Assembly (NCBI GenBank): GCA_017394925.1 | Contig: JAFPWQ010000305.1 | Location: 1-8,288, forward strand | DNA: 8,288 nucleotides | Direction of reading: 5' to 3' | Source of the DNA: Synergistaceae bacterium | Lineage (GTDB): Bacteria > Synergistota > Synergistia > Synergistales > Aminobacteriaceae | Shown: positions 1 to 6,052 of the stretch, one piece after another | Layout: the number at the start of each line of letters is the position of its first letter | Position numbering within the stretch: position 1 is the stretch's first letter | The notes under the pieces: generated by a model | Databases searched by the model: none | The model's input: the letters and a program-made list of their open reading frames with translations, nothing else | What the model was told of the DNA's origin: nothing | Program-made: the position numbers and the translations under genes

Positions 1-19
1 ATAATAGAGGCCATGCGAT

Positions 20-56
20 AAAAAAAATACCCCCGAAGATTTTCTTCTCCGGGAGT
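20..56 (-). terminator. Rho-independent terminator of fliD
   Basis: Read on the minus strand, ACTCCC (56-51) pairs with GGGGGT (34-29), allowing one U-G pair. After a GGA bulge (50-48), GAAGA (47-43) pairs with TCTTC (39-35) around an AAA loop. An A and then a run of eight T follow (27-20). The hairpin lies 21 bases beyond the fliD stop, as expected for an intrinsic terminator. On the plus strand the same hairpin is followed by five T (56-60), so it may also stop transcripts arriving from the left, though less strongly. Confidence 0.88.
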
Positions 57-77
57 TTTTATGTCTGTGCTTTGAGT

Positions 78-3000
78 TTATGAACTTGATGACGAGTTAT
101 TATTCGTGTAGCCGTTGAGCTGATTCAGAATTGCCGCAATTGAATTTGCCTGCTGTGATAATTTCGCAAACTGTGTTTCTGAATTTGCATATCTCGTTCT
201 CAGACTTTCTTCTTGTCTGTCGAGTCTTTCCTGGTATCTTTCAAGATATTCATCGATCGTCTTTATCTGATTGTCTAAGTTCTCAATCTCGCGCGTGAGT
301 GTGCCGGATGTCTCGCCTGAGGCCGAAGCGTTAAGCATTGACTTAGTCCACGAGTCAAAATCATTCGCGAACATCAGCATTAACTCCTGAACTTCATCGG
401 CGTTATCTTCAAGTGCTTCCATGAATTTTGATGTATCGAATTCAAGTTCTCCGCTCTTGCCGTAATCCGTTGATGTCGATGCAATTCCAAGCTGATATAA
501 CCCTTTGTACGTGTAGTTCAGCTTAAGGGCATTCATGGCTGACGTTCCCGACATTGTGATTGAGTCATTGTTTGTTGATGTGATTACGAGCTTGTCATTT
601 TCAATAGAGGCCTTGAGCAGCGGCTGAGTTAATTTTTTGCCTTCATCATCATAATAGATATCATGCATAGGTCCGTCTTCAGAGTCATCATTAATCTTGT
701 CGATAATGTCCTGTAATGTGTCAGTCGGAAGAATCGAAACGTCAACGAATTTAGAATTTATTCGCAGTCTGAGTGTTGCGTCATTCCTGAGACCGTTATA
801 TCCCATAGTGCCGTAAATTTCTTCTGCGCTTGATCTCTGAGTGAATGAAAACGTGAAATTCTGACTGGTTAGACTTCTCATTTTTGCTTTTGTGTTTCTG
901 AGAAGTGAATTGCCGTGAAGCAAGCCCCATCTCATTCTGAAATCGTCAGAGTCAATCGTTGCTTTTGTATCCTCGTCAACCTGGCTCTCAGTCATGCGCG
1001 TATTCATCCATGTCATTAAATCATTGTACGTATCAACGAAAGTCTGAATAGATTCAACGGCCTTCTCTGCATCATGTGATACATCAAGAGAAACTTCGCC
1101 CGTGCCCTTTAAGTGAATCGTCATGCCCTTAATGAGTTCGTTGTCATAAGCCTCGCCTATGTCATTTGAATCGCGCGTTATAGTCTCACCGTCAAGAACG
1201 AGTTCTGCATCCTGTGCTGCTGTGTAGTGAGCTGAATCTGTCTGGTCAAGTTCAAGAGCCGCAAGAAGTGAACCGTCTGAATCATCGCTGAGAGTGAAAG
1301 TATTAGCCTGATATGTATAATCAGCTGTGATTTCATCGCCTAAACCGGGAAGATCTGCATTAGCTGTTCTCTCTGGAACTACCCAGTTAAAACTGAATGA
1401 ATTAGTGCCTGAATTAGTGCTGATTGATAATCCAATTTCACCGGCCATGTTCTGCGCAGGTGTTTTGCCGTCATCATCTGTACTTGTGTTCGTGAGATCA
1501 TAAGTGTATGTGCCGTTATCACCCGTGAAGCTCACAGATGAGATGCTGCCGTTTACACTCGTGAATCCGTAATCATTGAGATTAATACTGTCAAGTGAAC
1601 TGCGTACTCCTGAGAAAGACATAGAATTTCCGCTTGCAGTTGTTAGATTTATCGTGTAACCTGCATTTGAGCCTGGATAATACCATTCTGAATTTGTGCC
1701 GGTCTTCCATTCGACTGCCGCATTCGTGATAGTCTTGCCGTTATTATCTGTCGTTTCGTATTGCGTTATCTCGTAGTCTATGCCCTCATAGAATGTCTTT
1801 GTTCCTGATGTTATTGTTGAAGTTCCGCCGTCAAAATATGAATATAACGGTGATGCTCCGCTTGTGCCTGCCATGACTGCATCAGTGTTTGAACGTGTTA
1901 CGCTTAAATCAAGTGTATCTTCGCTGCGTCCTGTGTACACGAGAGTAAAGCCTGTTCCGCTTGCAGGAACTGAGAGCCATTCGATTAACGTTGAATGTTC
2001 TCCTGAAGATGAATCTGTTTCAGAGCCTCTTATGATTCTATAATCAGTGCCGTATTCGTATTCAACTCCGTCCTCGTCAGCAAGTGAAAAATGCTTTGCA
2101 AACTCAGAATCACCTAATGAATCTGTGGATTTTGTGTCTCGTCCTGTGTATTCGAGAGTAAAGCCTGTTCCGCTTACAGGAACTGAAAGCCATTCGATTA
2201 CGGGTGAATGTTCTCCTGAAGATGAATCTGTTTCAGAGCCTCTTATGATTCTATAATCAGTGCCGTATTTGTACTCGCTGCCGTCTTCGTCAGTCAGTGA
2301 GAAATACTCTGCAAATTCAGAATCAGCAGATGAGTCCGTGAGACCAGTATCACTGAGTATCTGTTCATAGCTCAGTTTTATGCCATCTATATTCCCGCTG
2401 CCGGAACTCACCGTTAAGACTGCTTCCTGCGTATCTTCGTCTTTGTACGTGAGAGATGAAACGATTCCCGGAGACGCATCATTAACCATATCACTGAGTA
2501 CCTGCTCATAACTCAGCTTTGTGCCTCCGATATTACCCTCACCAGAACTAACAGTTATGACTGCTTCCTGTGTGTCTTCGTCATTATACGTGAGAGATGA
2601 TACGAGCCCCGAATACGGATCGTATACCAGGGTGTAGCCTGTACCGCTTTCAGGGTGTTCAGGTATTTCAGCGTCAGAAGATGTGTAAAGCCATTCTACA
2701 TTGCCGGAATCGTCAAGCGTGAAGTCTTTTCCGTATGTGTACGTGTAGCCGTCATCGTCAACTATCCTGAGTCTTGAACTCAGTGTGCCGTTGTCATTGA
2801 CATTTAAGCCCGTGATACTTGCCTCACTTGAGCCGTAAGTGCCGGTTGATTTGTATGTATCACCCTTCGCAATCTTGTATGTCGCCGTTACTGAATCTCC
2901 GAGTTTAACGTTGTCTGTCTCTTCATACTGGTTCCATCGGATTTCATTTCCGTTCACAACGTCATAATCTTTTCCGTATGTGTATTGACTGCTGCCGCTT

Positions 3001-3701
3001 CGTATAACAAAATTTCCGTTTGTCAGATCCGAATCGCTGACATTGAATGCCGTTATCGTGTTTCTGCCGTTCACGTTATACGTCAGAGTCTCACTCATTG
3101 AGTTTGCACCCAGACCAGTATTATCACTGCGGATTATCAGCCTGTTGTCTACTACTGATGCCGTTACTGCAACGGGAATGTCCAAAGTTTTGACTGTATT
3201 ATTGATTTTGGATTTTATCGTCTGAAGTGAATCCGTTGAGCTTATATCAATTCCGACCTTCTGACCAGCCATGTTGATATACATTGTGCCTTTGCTCAGT
3301 CCCTGACTGCTTAGTGCAGAACCTACATTTGAGGCTGTTATCTGCTTTGACCTGTTAGTCTGTGCGCGTGCAAGCTGATTCACAACAAGGTCATACACAT
3401 TCACTTCTGCGTCTGCATTCACTGTTGCTGTCAGAACTCCTTTGTATGATCCGTTCGTGTCTATGCGTTCAATGTCTACCTGTTTGGCCTTGTAGGTTGA
3501 CGGAAGTTTTAAGGGCGTTAATGAAGACTGAAGGCTGTTCATCGTAACCTTCATTTCTTCAAAGAGGCTCTTTTTGTTCGTGAGATTCTGCCGCTTGCTT
3601 ACCTGAACTTGTGCGGGTTTGGCAGCATTCGTGATTATCTCATCTATCATGCTGTCCCAGTCCATCCCTGAGGCTACACCTGATACACTCATTGTTGCCA
3701 T
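78..3701 (-). CDS. fliD: Flagellar hook-associated protein 2 (filament cap), greatly enlarged
   Basis: FliD is exported by the flagellar type III system and forms the cap under which flagellin subunits fold at the filament tip. Residues about 5-115 are a typical FliD N-terminal domain, starting SVSGVASGMDWDSMIDEI. Residues 135-200 look like a flagellin hook IN motif, and 970-1045 look like a second one. The C-terminal FliD domain is recognisable from FVDTYNDLMTWMN (888-900), the GLLHGNSLLR stretch (926-935) and LGIASTSTDYGKSGELEFD (1071-1089). It ends in a heptad-like coiled coil (about 1134-1192) and a short Asn/Ser tail. At 1207 aa it is roughly twice the usual 450-700 aa. The excess lies at about 210-800, a region rich in Ser, Thr, Gly, Asp and Tyr with repeated beta-type modules, corresponding to the exposed head domains of known FliD structures. 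The first ATG is chosen because AGGAGGTT lies 8-9 bases upstream; the next Met (residue 4) would be too far from it. A sigma-28-like promoter and a terminator frame the gene. Identity is secure; only the role of the insert is unknown. Confidence 0.95.
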   Translation of the reverse strand: MATMSVSGVASGMDWDSMIDEIITNAAKPAQVQVSKRQNLTNKKSLFEEMKVTMNSLQSSLTPLKLPSTYKAKQVDIERIDTNGSYKGVLTATVNADAEVNVYDLVVNQLARAQTNRSKQITASNVGSALSSQGLSKGTMYINMAGQKVGIDISSTDSLQTIKSKINNTVKTLDIPVAVTASVVDNRLIIRSDNTGLGANSMSETLTYNVNGRNTITAFNVSDSDLTNGNFVIRSGSSQYTYGKDYDVVNGNEIRWNQYEETDNVKLGDSVTATYKIAKGDTYKSTGTYGSSEASITGLNVNDNGTLSSRLRIVDDDGYTYTYGKDFTLDDSGNVEWLYTSSDAEIPEHPESGTGYTLVYDPYSGLVSSLTYNDEDTQEAVITVSSGEGNIGGTKLSYEQVLSDMVNDASPGIVSSLTYKDEDTQEAVLTVSSGSGNIDGIKLSYEQILSDTGLTDSSADSEFAEYFSLTDEDGSEYKYGTDYRIIRGSETDSSSGEHSPVIEWLSVPVSGTGFTLEYTGRDTKSTDSLGDSEFAKHFSLADEDGVEYEYGTDYRIIRGSETDSSSGEHSTLIEWLSVPASGTGFTLVYTGRSEDTLDLSVTRSNTDAVMAGTSGASPLYSYFDGGTSTITSGTKTFYEGIDYEITQYETTDNNGKTITNAAVEWKTGTNSEWYYPGSNAGYTINLTTASGNSMSFSGVRSSLDSINLNDYGFTSVNGSISSVSFTGDNGTYTYDLTNTSTDDDGKTPAQNMAGEIGLSISTNSGTNSFSFNWVVPERTANADLPGLGDEITADYTYQANTFTLSDDSDGSLLAALELDQTDSAHYTAAQDAELVLDGETITRDSNDIGEAYDNELIKGMTIHLKGTGEVSLDVSHDAEKAVESIQTFVDTYNDLMTWMNTRMTESQVDEDTKATIDSDDFRMRWGLLHGNSLLRNTKAKMRSLTSQNFTFSFTQRSSAEEIYGTMGYNGLRNDATLRLRINSKFVDVSILPTDTLQDIIDKINDDSEDGPMHDIYYDDEGKKLTQPLLKASIENDKLVITSTNNDSITMSGTSAMNALKLNYTYKGLYQLGIASTSTDYGKSGELEFDTSKFMEALEDNADEVQELMLMFANDFDSWTKSMLNASASGETSGTLTREIENLDNQIKTIDEYLERYQERLDRQEESLRTRYANSETQFAKLSQQANSIAAILNQLNGYTNNNSSSSS
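1926..2336 (-). repeat. Tandem 213-bp duplication inside fliD (B modules)
   Basis: Two copies encode residues 456-521 and 527-592 with a period of 71 residues. Both share DSEFA, a DEDG turn, YGTDYRIIRGSETDSSSGEH, IEWLSVP, SGTGFTL and YTGR. The DNA copies are nearly the same, and positions 1992-2056 match 2205-2269 with no difference over 65 bases by direct reading. Such identity, including silent positions, points to a recent duplication or to gene conversion between the copies. Confidence 0.93.
2349..2612 (-). repeat. Tandem 141-bp duplication inside fliD (A modules)
   Basis: Residues 364-404 and 411-451 are two copies with a period of 47 residues. They share VSSLTY, DEDTQEAV, TVSSG, GNI, KLSYEQ and LSD. 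DNA identity is high but visibly lower than in the neighbouring B modules, with many third-position changes. This duplication is therefore older or under weaker homogenisation. It sits directly upstream, in coding order, of the B modules. Confidence 0.88.
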
Positions 3702-3709
3702 GTGATTTT

Positions 3710-3717
3710 AACCTCCT
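3710..3717 (-). promoter_or_regulatory. fliD ribosome binding site
   Basis: On the minus strand AGGAGGTT is a near-perfect anti-16S match ending eight bases before the ATG at 3701. It decides the start in favour of Met1 over Met4, and its strength suits a structural protein needed in several copies per filament. Confidence 0.85.
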
Positions 3718-3727
3718 GTTCCTGTGT

Positions 3728-3741
3728 ACTATCCTGATAGT
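3728..3741. promoter_or_regulatory. Short perfect palindrome at the predicted fliD transcription start
   Basis: ACTATCCTGATAGT has six-base arms around a two-base centre. It lies just downstream of the sigma-28-like -10 element and would straddle the transcription start. It could be an operator or a small 5' leader hairpin. It is too short and AT-rich to be a good terminator for the upstream nuclease gene, although four T follow it on the plus strand. It could also be chance. Confidence 0.3.
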
Positions 3742-3742
3742 T

Positions 3743-3770
3743 TTATCGGTGAATTATGCATTTAATATTA
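3743..3770 (-). promoter_or_regulatory. Candidate sigma-28 (FliA/SigD-type) promoter of fliD
   Basis: On the minus strand TAATATTA (3770-3763), 12 bases and ACCGATAA (3750-3743) resemble the flagellar sigma-28 consensus TAAAGTTT-N11-GCCGATAA. The -10 element matches 7 of 8 and the -35 element about 5 of 8, with a spacer one base longer than typical. Transcription would begin near 3736, giving a leader of about 35 bases. fliD is commonly a sigma-28 target in other flagellated bacteria, which supports the reading. The weak -35 keeps this a candidate. Confidence 0.55.
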
Positions 3771-3780
3771 GAACATATTC

Positions 3781-4677
3781 TTACGCATTGAACCTCGCTA
3801 AATCGTCAGGAGACAACTGGGTTGCACGCATAACATCGGCTAATGAAAGCCCCATTTCAATTAAACGCTGCGCAGTAGAAAATCTTCCTTCAAATTCTCC
3901 TTTATCTTTTCCCTCGTTAAATCCTTTATCAAATCCCTTATCGAATCCTTTATCGAATCCTCTGTCAATTAACGTCTGACGGTTAAATTTATCAAGCACA
4001 AAATTCCGCCTCCATTCTACATTTTGCCTCGCTGTATTCAGTAAGCCCTCAAGATACTTTATGAACGGATCTTCACACGTCATCCCGATAATGAAATTCA
4101 GAAGATTCTTCATGTCAGCATTCACTGATTCGTCTTTGCCGTACGTATTCAGAAATATTGTTGATGTTCCATCTCCAAGTTCAAGCATCTTATCTTCACA
4201 GCATAAACTCCTGAACGTATACACATGACGGCCAAGTTTAAACGGATCGAACGTACATATGAATATCACAAAGGCATCGGGCATATCACTGTATCGTTTA
4301 GTCTCTTTCTTCAGAAGTATATCGCTGTCCAATACTGCATGATACGCTCTCGTCCGCCTGAATAAATCTCTGCTGTCCGTCGTCTGAATCTCAATGTCGT
4401 ATCTCTTCCCGTTATCGGATTTAGTGTAAACATCAAAACGTACTCCGCGAGAATCAATCGAATCTCTCAGGGGCTTCTGAATTTCCGTAAAAATTATTTC
4501 TCCTGTTTCAATTTCAGGAAGAATTATTTTCAGAACTCCGGCACATGCTTTCTTATCGCTCATGACTTTTCCGAACATAAAATCATTCGAGAGATTCTGA
4601 TTCTCCCAACGCTCTGAAACAGGAAGCAGCTTCTCTAATTCATCAACCGAATAATTTTTCCAGTTCTTACGTCTCAT
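3781..4677 (-). CDS. Rpn-family PD-(D/E)XK nuclease / putative transposase (COG5464-like)
   Basis: This 298-aa protein has the layout of the Rpn (recombination-promoting nuclease, 'PD-(D/E)XK nuclease family transposase') group. An N-terminal LSNDFMFGKVM stretch (29-39) is typical of the family. The nuclease core follows, with candidate catalytic residues Asp82 in RFDV and Glu96/Gln98 in YDIEIQ; the E-x-Q form is usual in this group. The motif RTRAYHAVLDSDIL comes next (108-121). The tail holds six Gly-initiated four-residue units (240-263), then AQRLIEMGLSLADVMRATQL, a short helical element often seen at the end of these proteins. Known relatives are DNA endonucleases linked to RecA-independent recombination. 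The ATG has GAGG seven bases upstream (4688-4685). The gene starts 12 bases after the lysA stop on the same strand, so it is probably cotranscribed with lysA. No transposon ends are visible. The family is clear; the cellular role is not. Confidence 0.88.
   Translation of the reverse strand: MRRKNWKNYSVDELEKLLPVSERWENQNLSNDFMFGKVMSDKKACAGVLKIILPEIETGEIIFTEIQKPLRDSIDSRGVRFDVYTKSDNGKRYDIEIQTTDSRDLFRRTRAYHAVLDSDILLKKETKRYSDMPDAFVIFICTFDPFKLGRHVYTFRSLCCEDKMLELGDGTSTIFLNTYGKDESVNADMKNLLNFIIGMTCEDPFIKYLEGLLNTARQNVEWRRNFVLDKFNRQTLIDRGFDKGFDKGFDKGFNEGKDKGEFEGRFSTAQRLIEMGLSLADVMRATQLSPDDLARFNA
3889..3960 (-). repeat. 12-bp tandem repeats encoding G-F-D-K units in the nuclease tail
   Basis: On the minus strand GGATTCGATAAA (3960-3949) is followed by GGATTCGATAAG, GGATTTGATAAA, GGATTTAACGAG and GGAAAAGATAAA, then a more diverged GEFE unit. 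The first three units differ by one or two bases. Because the period is 12, copy-number change keeps the frame, so tail length can vary without destroying the protein. The charged, Gly-spaced repeat probably forms a linker or helix between the nuclease core and the terminal helical element. Confidence 0.85.
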
Positions 4678-4689
4678 TCTTACGCCTCA

Positions 4690-5967
4690 CTAAAGCAAAT
4701 CCCCCTTCAGCAAATCATCTATACTTTCACGTTCAACGACTAATTTTGCTTTTCCATCTTCAACGAATACAACCGCAGGACGCAATAACCTGTTATATGA
4801 ACTGGACATGCTGAATGTATATGCTCCAGTGTTATATAACGCAATTAAATCTCCGGCATCAAGTCTGGGCAATTTTGCATTATCGATTAAAACATCTCCC
4901 GACTCACAGCATTTACCCACAACTGATACGTGAGTCCCTCCGTCCCGGTCATATGCAGGAGCGTCAGGTTCTCTCACACTCACAGCTTCGTATTCTGCCT
5001 GATAGAGCGCGTATCTCGGATTGTCTGACATTCCGCCGTTTACTGCAATGTATGTTACTTTCGGAAGTTCCTTTATATTTTCGACTCTGTATATCGTTAT
5101 GCCTGCTTCAGATACTACCCAGCGGCCCGGCTCAATAATTGCTCTTGGGACTTCAAGATTATATTCTTCACACTTTGAATGCAGTAATCGCATCATTGGG
5201 TCTGTGAAATCTTCAAGTCTGACGCTCGGCACCGAAGGATTAATCACTGCACCGAAGCCGCCGCCGAAATTCAATTCACGAACCGTAATATTCATCTCAC
5301 GATGCAAATCACGAATCAGATTCATGATGTTCTCAAGTGCCGTTAAGTGATCCTGATTGCTGAACAACTGTGAGCCTACATGAAAATGAAGTCCGCGAAA
5401 GTCAATATACTCACTGTTACGCGCATATTCAATTGCATCTCTCAGCATTGAGCCTTCAATTGGGAATCCGAATTTGCTTCCCGTCTGACCAGTTGCAATG
5501 TGTGAATGCGTATGCGAGTCTACTCCGGGCGTAACTCGAATTAAAATCTTCTGCGAACGTCCAGCCCTGCGCGAATATTCTTCAATCACTCTCAGTTCAT
5601 CAGGATGATCTACGATGATTCGACCAACACCAGAATTCACTGCAAGTTCAATATCTTCACGGCTCTTTGCATTTCCGTTCATCTCGATTCGTTCTGTCGG
5701 GAAATTCACACTTAATGCCGTCTGCAATTCCCCGAATGATACGACATCAAGACCAAGTCCCTCTTCATGAATCAATTTCGCCATTGCACGAGTCAAGAAT
5801 GCTTTGCCTGCATAACGTGCACGGGTATTAACCCATCTCGCTAAAAATTTTTCGCGTATCTCCCTGCACCTTGCGCGTATGATTCCTGAATCGTAAACAT
5901 ATAATGGTGTTCCGTACTCTTCAGCTAATCTCTGACAGTCAACGCCTCCCCATGTTAATCCTGACAC
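4690..5967 (-). CDS. lysA: Diaminopimelate decarboxylase
   Basis: LysA is a PLP enzyme that decarboxylates meso-2,6-diaminopimelate to L-lysine, the last step of the DAP pathway (EC 4.1.1.20), in the cytoplasm. At 425 aa it has the normal length. The fold-type III barrel shows the PLP lysine K55 in YAGKAF, HFHVGSQ (194-200), the phosphate-binding GGGFG (235-239) and EPGR (279-282). The C-terminal domain has GGMSDNPRYALY (311-322), the active-site CESGD (354-358, Cys354) and GAYTFSMSSSYN (381-392). All key residues appear intact. The GGMSDNPR variant resembles forms found in several bacterial phyla and does not suggest loss of function. The start is GTG, supported by AAAGGGG (5982-5976) eight bases upstream. 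The Rpn nuclease gene follows after 12 bases. No lysine riboswitch can fit in the short leader. An ornithine or carboxynorspermidine decarboxylase is less likely, given the CESGD and GGMSDNPR motifs. Confidence 0.95.
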   Translation of the reverse strand: MSGLTWGGVDCQRLAEEYGTPLYVYDSGIIRARCREIREKFLARWVNTRARYAGKAFLTRAMAKLIHEEGLGLDVVSFGELQTALSVNFPTERIEMNGNAKSREDIELAVNSGVGRIIVDHPDELRVIEEYSRRAGRSQKILIRVTPGVDSHTHSHIATGQTGSKFGFPIEGSMLRDAIEYARNSEYIDFRGLHFHVGSQLFSNQDHLTALENIMNLIRDLHREMNITVRELNFGGGFGAVINPSVPSVRLEDFTDPMMRLLHSKCEEYNLEVPRAIIEPGRWVVSEAGITIYRVENIKELPKVTYIAVNGGMSDNPRYALYQAEYEAVSVREPDAPAYDRDGGTHVSVVGKCCESGDVLIDNAKLPRLDAGDLIALYNTGAYTFSMSSSYNRLLRPAVVFVEDGKAKLVVERESIDDLLKGDLL

Positions 5968-5975
5968 TTTAAACG

Positions 5976-5982
5976 CCCCTTT
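5976..5982 (-). promoter_or_regulatory. lysA ribosome binding site supporting a GTG start
   Basis: AAAGGGG on the minus strand ends eight bases before the GTG at 5967. It is the only good purine-rich site here and supports GTG over an internal start. No in-frame ATG lies before the conserved N-terminal region. Confidence 0.7.
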
Positions 5983-6038
5983 GTTATCTTAATCATGATA
6001 TTATTTAGCAATTACGAATTATATAAAAATTTTTTCAC

Positions 6039-6043
6039 GGTGA
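6039..6043 (+). promoter_or_regulatory. Ribosome binding site of the PAS-GTPase gene
   Basis: GGTGA lies nine bases before the ATG at 6053. An in-frame TGA at 6047-6049 rules out any earlier start in this frame, so the ATG at 6053 is the first possible start. Confidence 0.65.
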
Positions 6044-6052
6044 ATATGAATC

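Larger units (their letters stand above)
5968..6052. promoter_or_regulatory. Divergent intergenic region between lysA and the PAS-GTPase gene
   Basis: These 85 AT-rich bases must carry the promoters of both genes unless a distant one is used. A minus-strand TATAAT (6023-6018) and an overlapping plus-strand TATAAA (6022-6027) are possible -10 elements, but neither has a convincing -35 at normal spacing. Because the two candidates overlap, the promoters may compete. A small palindrome, ATCATGAT, lies at 5992-5999. No riboswitch or long hairpin is visible. Confidence 0.4.

Noticed and set aside
2047..2256. Plus-strand open frame of 69 codons inside fliD
   Set aside because: It lies wholly antisense to the strongly supported fliD, over the duplicated B modules, is rich in Ser and Pro from the complementary strand, and resembles no known protein.
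3728..3744. Palindrome followed by four T as a plus-strand terminator
   Set aside because: The stem is short and AT-rich, the T run is minimal, and no plus-strand gene ends here.
3889..3960. Repeat array considered as a small CRISPR
   Set aside because: Units are 12 bases, contiguous and in frame with the nuclease gene. There are no spacers.
3692..3979. Plus-strand frame of 95 codons over the fliD start and nuclease tail, with a repeated Pro-Leu-Ser-Asn tail
   Set aside because: The repeat is the complement of the GFDK-encoding 12-bp array, and the frame crosses two well-supported minus-strand genes and the fliD promoter region.
4815..5350. Two overlapping plus-strand open frames within lysA
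   Set aside because: They are antisense to conserved lysA motifs, lack convincing ribosome binding sites and overlap each other in different frames.
5968..6052. Lysine riboswitch in the lysA leader
   Set aside because: The whole intergenic region is 85 bases, too short for the L-box aptamer, and its conserved core is not seen.
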